Positions 11,160-22,020 of a stretch of DNA of 64,000 nucleotides are shown in pieces. A program made the translations under genes and the position numbers. The DNA comes from Ovis canadensis (taxonomy: Eukaryota > Chordata > Mammalia > Artiodactyla > Bovidae): the NCBI RefSeq assembly GCF_042477335.2, contig NC_091245.1:29646501-29710500 (forward strand). The letters are read 5' to 3'. Each line of letters begins with the position of its first letter. The first letter of the stretch is position 1. Below the pieces are notes generated by a model that saw only the letters and a list, made by a program, of their open reading frames with translations, ran no database searches and was not told where the DNA came from.

Positions 11160-11855
11160 GGGTTCCCAGGTAAAATACAAGATGCCTGGTAATCTTAAAC
11201 TTCAGATAAAAAAAAAAATAATTTGTTTCTAGTATAGGTATGTCCCATGCAATATTTGGGACATACACAAAAAAGATTATACATTGTTTCTCTGAAATTC
11301 TAATTTAACTGAGTCCTGTATTTTTCATTTATTTTTTATTGAAGGATAATTGCTTTACAGAATTTTACTGTTTTCCGTCAAACCTCAACATGAATTAGCC
11401 ATAGGTATACATCTATCCCCTCCCTTTTGAACCTCCCTCCCATCTCCCTCCCCATCCCATCCCTCTAGGTTGATACAGAGCCCCTGTTTGAGTTTCCTGA
11501 GCCATACAGCTAATTCTCATTGAATATCTATTTTACACACGGTAATGTAAGTCTCCATGTTACTCTTTCCATACATCTCACCCTCTCCTCCCCTCTCCCT
11601 ATGTCCGTAAGTCTATTCTCTATGTCTATTTCTCCATAAATTCTTCAGTACCATTTTTCTAGATTCTGTATATATGTGTTAGAATATGGTATTTATCTTT
11701 TTCCTTCTCACTCACTTCACTCTGTATAATAGGTTCTAGGTTCATCCACCTCATTAGAACTGACTCAAATACGTTCCTTTTTATGGCTGAGTAATATTCC
11801 ATTGTGTACATATACCTGAGTCCTATATTTTTATTTGCTATATCTGGCAGCTCTA
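11160..11855. repeat. Ancient palindromic (MITE-like) element split by an L1
   Basis: The left arm (11,165-11,210) and right arm (11,277-11,325, continuing at 11,833) are imperfect inverted repeats around a central palindrome 'gtcccatgcaatatttggga' (11,241-11,260). I recognise the pattern as a widespread old mammalian palindromic repeat but cannot name the family safely. A 490-base L1 lies inside the right arm. Confidence 0.65.
11326..11815 (-). mobile_element. Ruminant L1 LINE, 5'-truncated, full TSD
   Basis: Reverse-oriented L1 3' end. The minus strand encodes an ORF2 C-terminal remnant containing YTMEYYSAIKRN and WMNLE motifs, followed by the 3' UTR. TSDs of 17 bases with one mismatch (ctgagtcct, G/A, tattttt) flank it at 11,309-11,325 and 11,816-11,832, giving near-exact boundaries. 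The low divergence suggests a fairly recent insertion. Confidence 0.93.
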
Positions 11856-12377
11856 CCCTGGCAACCACGTTGGGGCATAGAGCTGGCATTCCCAGGGAGG
11901 ATGGCAGGATGCAGTCAGGGAGCATGGTGAGTTTAGTTATGAACAGTTATGGCTGAGATTCTCCAGGGCCTTCCGAGGAGAAGTGTCAGGTGACAGCTGG
12001 GGACAGGGTTAGAGGTGCAGCGGCTGAGGTGTCGTTTGCAAAGTGGGGGAAGGAGATTCCTACCTAGGAAACAGCAGGGGTAAGGTGGGGTGGGGTGCTG
12101 CCCCCATCACATGGCCTAGTTGTAAAGACTGGCTCTGGGAGCCGGTGCCTGGCTGCAGCTGGCCCCAGTCCCTGGCAGTACCACCCCAGCTCTGCCCCTG
12201 CTAGTCTCCTTCTGAGCATCGGAATTTGACTTTATCTCCCCAAAGGTCACCTTGCCCAGGGCCTGGCCCTGGGGGTGGACATTCCTCACATTCCGTGGAC
12301 CTCACAGGAGACTGTAGGCCCCAGGTTTCAACCTTAGCTCCTTTTGGCAAGATTTACGGAAGGCCTACTGTGCATCA

Positions 12378-12591
12378 CGGGCTTCCCTGGTGGCTCAGGC
12401 TGTAAAGAACTGGCCTGCAATGCAGGAGACCCAGGTTTGATCCCTGGGTCAGGAAGATCAACTAGAGAAGGAAATGGCAACCCACTCCAGTACTCTTGCC
12501 TGGGAAATCCCATGGACGGAGGAGCCTGGTGGGCTACAGTCCACGGGGTCGCAAGAGTCGGACCCGACTTAGTGACTAAACCACCACCAAA
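12378..12591 (+). mobile_element. Complete Bov-tA SINE with perfect TSD
   Basis: Runs from the head 'gggcttccctggtggctcag' through the B box 'ggtttgatccctgggtcagg' to 'gacccgacttagtgactaaa' and a short CCACCACCAAA tail. A perfect 12-base TSD (tactgtgcatca) lies at 12,366-12,377 and 12,592-12,603. Confidence 0.96.
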
Positions 12592-12614
12592 TACTGTGCA
12601 TCAAGGTGGTCTGG

Positions 12615-12815
12615 GCTTGGGGGTCTGACCAGCTGAGTCTGAATTCTGACTCTGCCTCCTACCGAACGGATGACCCAGGGGCCGGTTACTTCTCTTTCCC
12701 TGAGTCACAGTGTCCTCACTTGTAAACTGGGGATAATCCTGACAGAGGTATTAGGTGGTCACGTCTTTAAAACACCTACCTCATGCTTGGCATTCAGTAG
12801 ATGCTCTGTAATATA
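12615..12815 (+). mobile_element. MIR SINE
   Basis: Sense MIR: 'ctgactctgcctcctaccga', 'cctcacttgtaaactgggga', 'tgcttggcattcagtagatg'. The nearby Bov-tA inserted just upstream. Confidence 0.85.
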
Positions 12816-13770
12816 AATTCCTCCTTTGCCTTCTCTGAGCCTCTGTTTCCTCATTTTTAAAGAACAACAATAGAGCCTCCCAAGACAAGCCCAGGACAGG
12901 TCATGCATGAGCTGAGATGACCCACGGGGTAGCTCTGTGGGAGGTTTCAGAACCCCGTACTTCCCAGCGCCAGCAGAGGCTGGAGGTAAAGTCTGAGATG
13001 ACCTCAGCTGGGCAGGGAGCAGGTAGATGGACAAATGACTGCAGCCTCCATGCTATGGCTATGAGGATCCACTGGGATGGTCAGAGGGCCTTGGTGGGAA
13101 AGGCTGATAGAAACTGAGGCAGGGGAACCACAGACCTGGGCAGCTGGGTCTCTGCTCTGAATTCTGTTATGTATGGGTCCCCTCTGCCCGCCTCCAGCCC
13201 CACTCCCCGCTACAAGGTAAGGTGTACATGAGGCCAAGGGGACATGCCCCCTTGGAGCCCAAGCTTATTCTAGATCACACTCCAGGCAATGGAATCTGGA
13301 ATTCCCTGCCCAAAGGGTCCTGAGCCCACTCCCAGGACCCAGGTCTGTCCTCCCAGTGGACTGTGCTGCAGGTGTGTGCAACCCTAGACCTGATGGGTGG
13401 ACAAGGGAACTGTTTGGTGGTGGGGGATGGAGGGGAGGTGCACCTGGGAATTTGGGACATAGGGCGGAGTCCCCATGTCTGCAAACAGGGACTCTTGCTG
13501 TAGGGAGGAAGCAGGTGGGGAGAGGAGGAACCTGGCAGGTGGCCTGCCATTTGAGCCCTTGCCCCAGGCCACAAATGTTAGGGGTGGACTGTGCTACCGC
13601 ACGACCATTGCCTGGGAAGTCCCTGGTGGTCGTAACTCTGATTCAATGATGGGTCAGTTTCGCTTGCAGATTCCAGACCACCCCCAGACACCCCACCGTG
13701 AACATTCATATTCCTGGGTCTTGGTGAAGATCCTAGAGTTTGCATATTTAACAAAGATGGCCAGAGGCCG
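12815..13770. other. Unassigned GC-rich DNA
   Basis: No recognised repeat or exon apart from faint L2 text. The longest frames (97-99 residues near 13,275-13,650) overlap on opposite strands, as expected of GC-rich non-coding DNA. Confidence 0.4.
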
Positions 13771-13774
13771 TGCT

Positions 13775-13925
13775 GGGAGCTTTGTGTCCAGAAACCTGTT
13801 TAATTCTCACAGTCACCCTGCAAGGGAGATGGTGAGGAGGAAACAGGCTGGCGAGGAGAATTGCCATGATCTCACAGCTGCTATACGACAGAGCTGGGAC
13901 TAGCTCCTTGGACTCTCCAGTCCCT
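13775..13925 (-). mobile_element. MIR SINE
   Basis: Reverse MIR: 'tttaattctcacagtcaccc', 'gagatggtgaggaggaaaca', 'gatctcacagctgctatacg'. Confidence 0.75.
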
Positions 13926-14139
13926 CCCAAACCCCACAACCTCAGAAATAGATAATGGCACTCTAGCACTTGGGTCAAAATTCTTGAATTTATTTGGACA
14001 GATTCTGCTTGGCCCTGGGAAGCGAAGCTTAGAATTCAATCATGGAACAAAAGTCCTCTTCTCTGTGTGAGAGGATATGGCCTGGTGAGGGTCCCTAGCC
14101 CAGAAGATTCTGGGGCCTCTCTCAGGCCCCGGTAGGGTT

Positions 14140-15130
14140 AGTTATCATCCAGGCACCAATGTCTCCCATGCTGGTCTCTGTAGCCCGGTCTCTAGGCTCC
14201 AAAGTGTTCCTAAGCTGGGCAGCACCTCCTTCACCCTTGCTCCACACTGACAGCCCATTCTCTTCCCGCCCCCAACCCCACACCTGTCCCTCTTCTGGCC
14301 CTGCTGCCCTTCCAGTACCCAAAGCAACCATCTGCGTGTTCATGGCCATCCTTAACTCTGCCCTCTCTAGCCACCTCTGATGCGCAGGTCACCGTCCTGT
14401 CACATCTGCTTCCTAATAGCCATGAATCGGTCCCCACCTTCCACTGACCTTACATCTCCCCTTGTTCAGACCTCACCGTCTCTCAAAAAGACCACTAACC
14501 CCTCCAAGCCGTTGGATGTACGGCAGCCAAAATGATGTCTAGGAAATAAGGAACATCTCCTGCCTCTGTTCAGACTCCTGTCTCAGTGCCCTTAGACTAA
14601 AAGCCAAGTTCTTCTGCCTTTTTTTTAACAATTGTACGTTTATGCTTTAAAATTTATGTATTTATTTTTGGCTGCGCTGGGTCTTTGTTTCTGTGCTCAG
14701 ACCTTCTCCAGTTGCCTGGACTTGGGGCTACTCACTGCAGTGGCTTCTCTTCTTGCAGAGTATGGGCTCTAGGGCAGTTGGGCTCGCTAGTTTCACTCGG
14801 GCTTAGTTGCCCTGAGCCATGTTGGATCTTCCAGACCGAGGGTTAAACCTGCGTTCCCTCCATTGGCCAGTGGATTCTTTACCACTGGACCACCAGGGAA
14901 GTCCGCCAAGCTCTTCCACACTCTCCAGCAGCACTGAGGGGCTTCATAGTGTTCCCCGCCCCCACACTCCTTGCTGTTTTTCACCTCTCTGTCTTAGATG
15001 CTGCTCTCCCTCTCCCCTTTTGCTTCCTGGCTACCTGCTACTTCCTAAGATTCCAGCCAGCATGGCCTCCTCTGGGAAGCTGCCCCTGCTGCCCTCCAGG
15101 CTGGGTTAGGCCCTTTACTCTAGGTTTCAG
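14140..15130 (+). mobile_element. L2 LINE, long fragment split by a CHR SINE
   Basis: Pyrimidine-rich L2 body text on both sides of the CHR at 14,615-14,904: 'tagactaaaagccaagttct' before and 'caagctcttccacactctcc' after it rejoin when the SINE is removed. Very diverged, with no intact reading frame. Confidence 0.7.
14615..14904 (-). mobile_element. CHR-2-type SINE, reverse orientation
   Basis: Starts with a T-rich inverted tail, then 'tttatttttggctgcgctgg', 'cagtggcttctcttcttgca' and the inverted tRNA head ending 'caccagggaagtcc'. A 12-base TSD with one mismatch (gccaag, T/C, tcttc) lies at 14,603-14,614 and 14,905-14,916. Confidence 0.93.
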
Positions 15131-15169
15131 CTCTTTCTTGCTGTGCTTGCTACCTGAGGTAATAATAAC

Positions 15170-15345
15170 AGCTCATCCTTATTGAGTGCTGACTCCATGT
15201 ATTTTTCTTTATTGACCCATTTAACCCTCACCACCACCCTATGAGGTAAGTTCTATGATCACTTCCATTTTTCAGATGGGGAAAAGGCTAAGTAAACTGA
15301 CTAGGGTCACACTACTTGGGGATTTGAGCCCAGGGTGGCTGGCTG
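15170..15345 (-). mobile_element. MIR SINE
   Basis: Reverse MIR from its 3' end: 'ttattgagtgctgactccat', 'accctatgaggtaagttcta', 'actagggtcacactacttgg'. Confidence 0.85.
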
Positions 15346-15439
15346 CAGAAAGCTGTCCTAATCCTATGGTTGTCTCCTACGCACGGGGGTGCACATTTGG
15401 GGGCGGGTTCTTTCTAGAATGTGAGATCCCGGAGGGCAG

Positions 15440-15850
15440 GGTGGCTTCTGACCCGGGAAGATGAACCCAGCAGCCAACCCATGTGCTGGGACGGGTAGGT
15501 GGCCGAAGCCTGGTGCTCCAACCCTGGTCTCCCGCCCCTGGGGAACTGTGAGGGGCCCCTGGAGGCCCGGGCCTCGGGCGGCACAGCTGGGTAGGGCTTG
15601 GGGCCAGATGGGCTGCGCGGAGGCAAGGAGGCCACGGCGGCCGGCGGGGGCCCGCGTTGCCATGGCGACGGGGGGCGGCGGCCCCGCCCCGGCGGGCGGG
15701 GGAGCAGGTGGCGGGACGGTGCGCCGACTGGGGGAGGGGCCGGAAGGGGCCCGCGGGAGCCGCGGCCGCTGGGCGCGCCCCCAGCTTGTCCGCCTCCTCC
15801 CGGCCTCCCAGCTCCTGCTGCTCCTTTGGCGACTCGGGCTCTACGAATAG
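15440..15850. promoter_or_regulatory. CpG island with an RFX X-box-like site; candidate promoter
   Basis: Dense CpG and GC-box text, with the highest density from about 15,600 to 15,790. At 15,656-15,669 the sequence GTTGCCATGGCGAC is a near-perfect, almost palindromic RFX X-box (family consensus about GTTRCCATGGYAAC). RFX factors bind such sites in promoters of ciliary and other genes. The transcript and its direction cannot be read from sequence. A 62-residue frame opens at the ATG inside the X-box (15,662) but resembles no protein I know. Confidence 0.65.
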
Positions 15851-16139
15851 CTAGAAGAACCCCGTTTGACTAGAGGACCAGGCTCCCGTTCTGGCCTCGG
15901 CTCTCAGTCCCTTTGTATCTCGCGCAAGCAAATCATTACGTTCATCCTCCATCTCCCAGCCTCAGTTTCCTCGCCTGTGACATGGCAGAGATGGGCCAGG
16001 AAGACTTTGCTGGACACATCAGCGCACACTACATTTTTGTGACTCCGGGGAAAGGGCCGGAAGGATTCAGGGCTGGGTAATTTCTCATCCTCTTCCACTG
16101 GAGGCATGTTCTCATCTCATGACGCCCATCATGTGGGAA

Positions 16140-16265
16140 TGTCAGAGCTAGAAGAGCTGGTAGTCTCTGAACCCAGTGTTCAGAGAGGGTAGGCGACTTG
16201 TCCAGGGTCACACAGCGAGTTGAAGGCCAAGGCAGACCGAGAAACCTGGTCTCAGCCTGTCGGTG
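16140..16265 (-). mobile_element. MIR SINE
   Basis: Reverse MIR: 'gcgacttgtccagggtcaca' preceded by 'cccagtgttcagagagggta'. The latter resembles a miR-199 seed only by chance. Confidence 0.7.
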
Positions 16266-16905
16266 CTCCACCCATCACCTCCTGCCTGGGAGCCCAAATT
16301 GGGTGTACGAGTAGGGGGAGGGGCAGGTTACTGTGGGAAGAAAACGAACACCCCTGCTCTCCCTTCTGCAGGCTCCAGCTGCTAAGACGACGGGAAGACA
16401 GCCTGACCTGAGAGCCAGCCTTCTTATCTGCGCCAGAGACCTCACGGTGTCCTGCCACGACCCATACCCCCATGGCCTCCATCCGGGACTGCTGCACAGC
16501 TCTGTTCTGAGTCCGCGCCCTGCAGAGGAGGTGTGGAGGTTGTGGCCTCCTTCCACCCACCCCGCCCTAAGTAAGGGAGGAGCTGGGACCCTGGACCAGG
16601 CAGTCTTGGCCCAGAGCTGGGCGTCCTGCCCACACCAGCCCCCAATCCTCTGAGGGGCCCTACTTTCCTTAGGGATAAAGCCCCTCTCTCCTTCCTTGCA
16701 CCCCTTTCTGAGGTCTCAAAGCCTCCGCCTAGAGTGGGGCTGTTTAGAGGGCTGGCTTGCTTCTCTTCCCTCAGGCAAGAGTCACTGGGGACTGACTGGC
16801 TCTGGTTCCCAGCTGATGCTGGTGGGGGTGGTTCTGGTTAGGGGTGGAGGTGGAGGGGAGCTGGGCAGAGGCAGGGTCTGTGCCTTTAAGGTACAGCTTA
16901 CTGCT
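16265..16905. other. Unassigned GC-rich DNA
   Basis: No repeat, promoter or exon recognised. The stretch 16,810-16,890 is G-rich and leads into the CA/CT minisatellite. Confidence 0.4.
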
Positions 16906-16907
16906 GG

Positions 16908-17215
16908 AGTCACACACACACACGCACACACACCAGTCTCTTGCACATAGTCACGCAGTCATACAGCCACACACACACTCCCAGGATCTGTTCTCTCTCC
17001 CCCTCTCTGTCATTCTCTCTGCGCGCACACGCACACACGCACACACTCACACACTCCCAGGCTCTGTTCTCTCTCCCCCCTTTCTCTGTGTCACTCTCTC
17101 TCCACACACACATAACACACACGCACACACACGCACACACACTCACACACACTCACACACTCCCAGGCTCTGTTCTCTTTCCCTCTCTCTCCCTCTCTCC
17201 ACGCAGGCATACCCA
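16908..17215. repeat. Composite CA-rich / CT-rich minisatellite
   Basis: Blocks of (CA)n with CGCACA variants alternate with pyrimidine blocks. The module 'actcccaggctctgttctct' (first copy: GATCTG) appears three times, starting at 16,977, 17,053 and 17,159. Unit spacing is 76 and 106 bases. The structure suggests tandem duplication of a mixed unit followed by CA-run length changes. Confidence 0.9.
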
Positions 17216-17289
17216 CCCAGTCACACACACAAAAGCATCCACACTCTCCAGTCCACTTTTCTCCCCAAGGTCTAGTTTTGAACAACATG

Positions 17290-17660
17290 GGCTAGGGGAG
17301 GAAGGGTGAGGGCAAGCAGTTCTGACCTAGAAAACGGGCCCTGCCTCCATTTGTCCCTCCCCAGCCCAGGAGAGGGGCTGATGTTCCAATTTGGTATCAC
17401 TGCCCTGGGTCAAGGCTGCAGGGAGAAATGAAGGAGCCAGGCGGGGTGGGGATCAGGCTCTGGGAGAGGGAGGGGAGGGGGCTGCTTGGCCCTGGGCCCA
17501 GCCTTTTGGCTACAGACCCAGTAATCAGAGGGGAGCCTCCTGCTCCTTCCCCTCCTCACTCAAGGAGGGACTGCCTTCTAGCACAGAGGAAGCAGGTTTA
17601 GTGAGTGAGAAAGTTATTAGGTGGCTTTGCCACAGGCCGATGGACAAGTTGGCCTTTGAC
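17290..17660. other. Unassigned DNA
   Basis: Moderately GC-rich, with no recognised repeat or coding signal. Confidence 0.35.
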
Positions 17661-18015
17661 TTATGATAAAGGAGCTCTTGATCCTTCTTGGGCCATGTTA
17701 CACCTTTAGTCAAATCTAGACTAGAATCGTGCCCAAGCTCTGGGGGGAGACGTCCTTCCTTCTTAACTAAAACTCTTCTTGCTGTAGTTCCGTTTAGAGG
17801 CTGGGAGTTCTTTCCCTATATGAATTTCTGCCTTTTCATCTCAATTTCCTCTGAGTGTTTATGGGTAACTCCTGTTCATCCTTCAAAGCCCGACTCAAAA
17901 GGACCCTCATAGAGAACTTTCCCAGCTTCAGTCCCTTGGGTAGTGTGAGTTCCTTTCCTCTAGCATCTGGGCTTTCTGTACTTTCTTCACTTCTAACGCT
18001 TCCATGTTTTAATAA
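17660..18015 (+). mobile_element. L2 LINE fragment
   Basis: L2-like text: 'actcctgttcatccttcaaa', 'gcccgactcaaaaggaccct', 'ctggaatt'-type flanks are absent but 'gggctttctgtactttcttc' fits. Confidence 0.6.
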
Positions 18016-18394
18016 GCAAGTGTGTCCCTGACCCCAACAAGTGTGGATGCAGCTCTTCTCACATTGTCTCCTTTACTCATCACGCCCCGTCTTCCTCTCT
18101 GGCGGGGATAGGATCCCCTTTAACAGTACTCTGGTTCGGCTGAATCGGTTGAACAGCAAAGCAGAATTTGAACCCACATCTGTCTGATGTTACATCTTGG
18201 CCTTTCCCCTGTTTCTCACTACCCTTCACAGGCAACTTTCCCTTCAGGAGACTCAGCAGAGGACAAGTAATCTCATAGAAAGTCCCAGAGAGACTAGAAC
18301 TAATGTCAGCATCACGCACACTGAGAAGTGCCCTCTTCAATCCAACGAAGGTTTATTGAGCATCTGTTTGTACAGACCTTGTGCTGGGTGCTAG

Positions 18395-18845
18395 GCTCTT
18401 GCTGTTGTTCAGTCGCTAAGTCGTGTCTGACTCTGTTACTCCAGCACACCAGGCTTCCCTGCCCTTCACTGTCTCCCAGAGTTGACTCAAATTCATGTCC
18501 ATTGAGTCAGTGATGCCATCCAACCATCTCATCCTTTGTCGTCCCCTTCTCCTCCTGCCCTCAGTCTTTCCCAACATCAGGGTCTTTTCCAATGAGTTAG
18601 CTCTTTGCATCAGGTGGCCAAAGTATTGGAGTTTCAGCTCCAGCATCAGTCTGTCCAGTGAATATTCAGGATTGATTTTCTTAAGAATTGACTGGTTTGA
18701 TCTCCTTGCTGTCCAAGGGACTGTCAGGAATCCTCTCCAGCACCACAGTTTGAAAGCATCAATTCTTCAACGCTCAGCCTTCATGGTCTAACTCTCACAT
18801 CCGTACATGACCACTGGAAAAGCCACAGCTTTGACTAGATGGAGA
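18395..18845 (-). mobile_element. BovB (RTE) LINE 3' end, reverse orientation
   Basis: Reverse complement of the BovB tail: 'gttcagtcgctaagtcgtgt', 'tgatgccatccaaccatctc', 'ccaacatcagggtcttttcc', 'gtgaatattcaggattgatt', 'gtacatgaccactggaaaag'. The minus-strand remnant at 18,416-18,646 keeps the [20 protein letters not shown] portion of the BovB C-terminus. 5'-truncated and dead. Confidence 0.94.
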
Positions 18846-19262
18846 TAACAGAGGCACTGCCTCCCCATCTATGGGGACAGTAGGCGCACGTACAGGCAAT
18901 GATGCCTTAAGGTGCCTGAGAGGCTAAGGAAACTGGATTTCCACAAGAGGCCCTGGTTCAGATTGGGGGAGACTACAGGAACTGAGAAAGGGCTCCCCAG
19001 CAGGGGAGTAGGAATCAGACAGGTGGATGGTGCACGCAGAAGGACAGTTTCCTCCTTAGAGCATCCCCAGAATCGGGAGAAGGAAAGTGACAATGACTCA
19101 GGGTTGGCTACCCCAACCTGGGTTCCTTCCTCATCCCCACCTTCATGGAGGGCATGGCCAGAATGTTGCAGCTGGCATTGAAGTGTGCTGAGGGAAACTC
19201 CTTGGTAAATAGAGTTAATTCCACTGTGAAATACCCAGGGGAATTTCTACCAGTTCCCTCTT

Positions 19263-19372
19263 ATTTTTCTATTTTCTATTTTTGGCTGCACATGTGACAT
19301 GTGGGATCTTAGTTCCCAGACCAGGGAGCGAACCAGTGGCCCCTTTGACCATTGGACTACCAGGGAAGTTTC
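19263..19372 (-). mobile_element. CHR/SINE2-type SINE, reverse
   Basis: 'tttttggctgcacatgtgac', 'gggatcttagttcccagacc' and the inverted head 'ggactaccagggaagttt'. Confidence 0.85.
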
Positions 19373-19396
19373 ATTTTCCCCGTTTTAAAAGAAACA

Positions 19397-19505
19397 GGGG
19401 CCTTCCCTGGTGGTCCAGTGGTTAAGATTCCGTGTTTCCACTGCAGGGTGCTCTGGTTTGATCCCTGGTTGGGGATCCCATGTGCTGTAGCACCTAAATT
19501 CCAAG
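19397..19505 (+). mobile_element. CHR/SINE2-type SINE
   Basis: 'ccttccctggtggtccagtg', 'gtttccactgcagggtgctc', 'tttgatccctggttggggat'. It lies only 25 bases from the inverted CHR upstream, making an inverted SINE pair. Confidence 0.9.
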
Positions 19506-19509
19506 TTAG

Positions 19510-20000
19510 TTTCCTAGAAAAATGGCTGATGTTAGAAGTGAAGTAAGAGGTCTCCAGCCAGGAAGTCCTTAAAGCCTGGTCATCTGTCTCCATGATTTTT
19601 GCTCTAACCTTATCTGTTTAGTGTTTTTCTTTAAGTTAACTCACTTTTTAAAAAACTTTAACAAAAGAAACTATTTGTACTCTGTTTTGGCTTTCCAAAA
19701 ACAAGAGGTAAATACAAGAGGTAATTCAGTGAAAACAAAGCAATTCTACTTAGATAATTTTTGCTTCCTAAATGGCCTCTCTCTTTGCTATGAAGGGAGA
19801 TTAGCAAGCATCAGAAAGGCCTTAAAGACATTCCAACCTCAAAATGGGCCTTCTCCTTCTCCTTGATTTAGCCAGGAGCAAGAATCAAAAAGGAATAAAT
19901 TTTCCGAGATGAGTTGAGGTTCCATGGTCTGTGGCCGTGTCTGCACCCTCGCTGGCCTCGTTCCCTCATCCCATGGGGTGGACTTGACCCACCGTGGAAG
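19510..20000. other. Unassigned, relatively AT-rich DNA
   Basis: No recognised repeat. Motifs such as 'tttttaaaaaactttaacaa' are low-complexity. No exon evidence. Confidence 0.35.
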
Positions 20001-20264
20001 ATTCTGCCTTAATCCAAGCCCTTTGTCCAGAGAGAGGAGGAGAGGTATCCAAGGTCATTCAGAAAGTGAGGTAGCCACCTGGAGCCCAAGACCCAGGATT
20101 TTGACCCAGGGTGGGGCTGGACTGGGGGAGAGCTGAGAGACCAGACCGGGTACAGGAGCTGAGCTCTGGGCTGTGGGAGCCCAGAGGCCCATCTCTGCTG
20201 CTGTGTGTGTACCTGGCTGTGCCTGAGCAAATGCCAACATCACTTGAAGCCTCAGGCTCCTTAT

Positions 20265-20835
20265 TTACATGGTAGGACCCCTCCCCTCCCACACTCTAGT
20301 CCTATATTACCATGATTTTTTCCAGACAACTCCTTCAGTTCCCCCTACCCATCCATACCTGACAGTGCAGAGTCCTGACTCCCTTGCAAAATTCACAAGC
20401 CCACCCCTCCTCCCACCCAGAAGCCTGGCCCCTGCTTCCTCCTCCCACTCATTCCCTTCCAGTCCAGCCACAGCCATCCGTGGAGCACAGTGCCCGGACC
20501 GTCACAGACACGCCATCAATATTTGTTGAATGAGTGAATCAACGAACACTGCCGCGCGCTCTGTGCTGCCTCATCTCTGCATCAGCTGTTTCCTCTGCTT
20601 GGAATGCCCTTTTTTTCCTTGCTTGGTCTCCAAGCTTTGATCCATTTCCTAAAAACCCTGCTTAGACACTCTCCTCTTTTAAGACCCTTTCCCTGACATT
20701 TCCCAGAAGAGTTCATCACCCATGAATTCAGTGCGAGCTCTGTGGCAGGCATGAAGCTCGGGGCTGGGCACACGAGCACCAAGACGACACATGAAGCTCA
20801 TTCCCTCTTGGCTCTTTCCTTTTTCTCTGAGCCTC
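20265..20835 (+). mobile_element. L2 LINE fragments
   Basis: L2-like text in pieces: 'ccatcaatatttgttgaatg' closes one copy near 20,530, and 'ctctgcttggaatgcccttt' with 'tttcctaaaaaccctgctta' marks a second. Confidence 0.65.
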
Positions 20836-21059
20836 CAGAGCCTGGCTCTTGGTGCTGTTCTGACGTTGGCCATGTGGCATAGCAGTTATTTATACCTGTC
20901 GCTCCTGGACTGTGCACAAACTCTCAGCTTCAGTCATCTTGGGGCCCCAGGACCCAGCCCCCAGCTTGCCACACAGCAGACTGTGTCGTCAACCACTGGG
21001 CACCCTTCCCCACCTCCAGAGCTGGGATTTGTAGAGCAGTTTAAGCATAAGCACGAGTA

Positions 21060-21200
21060 GAAGCACTGTTGTTCCCACTTCCTGGGCCCGCGAGAGCCTA
21101 CTGGGTGCCAGGCACCCGGCCCATGTTCTTCATGCCCCTGACAGCACACTGCAGTAAGTTGGTAAATGTGAACTGGGACCCGAACCGGGCCCTGGGGGCC
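21060..21200 (-). mobile_element. MIR SINE
   Basis: Reverse MIR: 'agcctactgggtgccaggca' and 'aactgggacccgaaccggg'. Confidence 0.6.
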
Positions 21201-21639
21201 AGGTTTCTTCCCTAGCGGGCCCCTCACCCTACGGGAGCCTCTTCCCAAGGCCAGATTCCAGAAGCCTCCTCATTCTGAGCCCTGCTCTGCGCACCCTCCA
21301 CCCCCCTAGCACTGGCCTGGCTTCCTGGAATTTGTCCTCCTAATTGAAACCAAACACCGGGGCTCCTCAGGGCTGTGCCCCAGAGGCCCCGGTGGGTTTC
21401 TCTTCTCCTCCCTCCTCCCTTCCTCAGCTGGGGGCGGGGTGTTCAGCCCTGGGCAGCCTTTGGGGGGAGGCACTTCCCCTGCAAAGGGTATGGGGTAGGG
21501 GCTGTCCCCACTGCTAGCGTCTGAATTAAACTCAACTCTCTCACAGCTGGAGGTACAGAGGGAGAAGGAGGAGGAAGCAAGAGAAGGGAGAGCGTGAAGA
21601 GAGCTCTGCAGGAGCCCTGTCTTAGGCCAAAGGCCTGGC

Positions 21640-21860
21640 AACTAGAGGACAGATTTGTGAAAGTCAGCTCCATCCAGACCTACCTTGTGACCTTGACCTT
21701 GGACAAGTCACTTCATCTCTCCAAGACTCAAGTTCCTCGCCTGTATACAAATGGGGATCTGTGGAACCCATCTCACAGGATTATGGAGAAAATGAAATGG
21801 GTTAACCTACATAAGTACTGTAACTATGGCCAGGCAGGGCTCAGTAAAACCCAGCACGAT
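21640..21860 (+). mobile_element. MIR SINE
   Basis: Sense MIR: 'gaccttggacaagtcacttc', 'atacaaatggggatctgtgg', 'ggattatggagaaaatgaaa'. Confidence 0.85.
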
Positions 21861-21973
21861 AGCTGTTCTGGGCAGCAATATGGGTTCCTACAGTTGGTTG
21901 GCTGGTGGAAGGCACCTCTGAGGATGTGTGGGGTTGTCAAAGGATGTAGTTGGAAAGGTCGCTCAGGGTCAAT

Positions 21974-22020
21974 GAATGTTTGTTGAACGAAGGAATTCAT
22001 TCAACTTTCAACAAACATTC
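21974..22020. repeat. Perfect 14-bp inverted repeat (hairpin) at an L2/L2 junction
   Basis: gaatgtttgttgaa (21,974-21,987) and its exact reverse complement ttcaacaaacattc (22,007-22,020) are separated by a 19-base loop containing an EcoRI site. Both arms look like the L2 3' terminus, so two L2 copies probably meet tail-to-tail here. Confidence 0.9.

Noticed and set aside
16160-16190. Resemblance to the miR-199 seed ('cccagtgttcaga')
   Set aside because: The text is part of a reverse MIR SINE, and no flanking hairpin is present.
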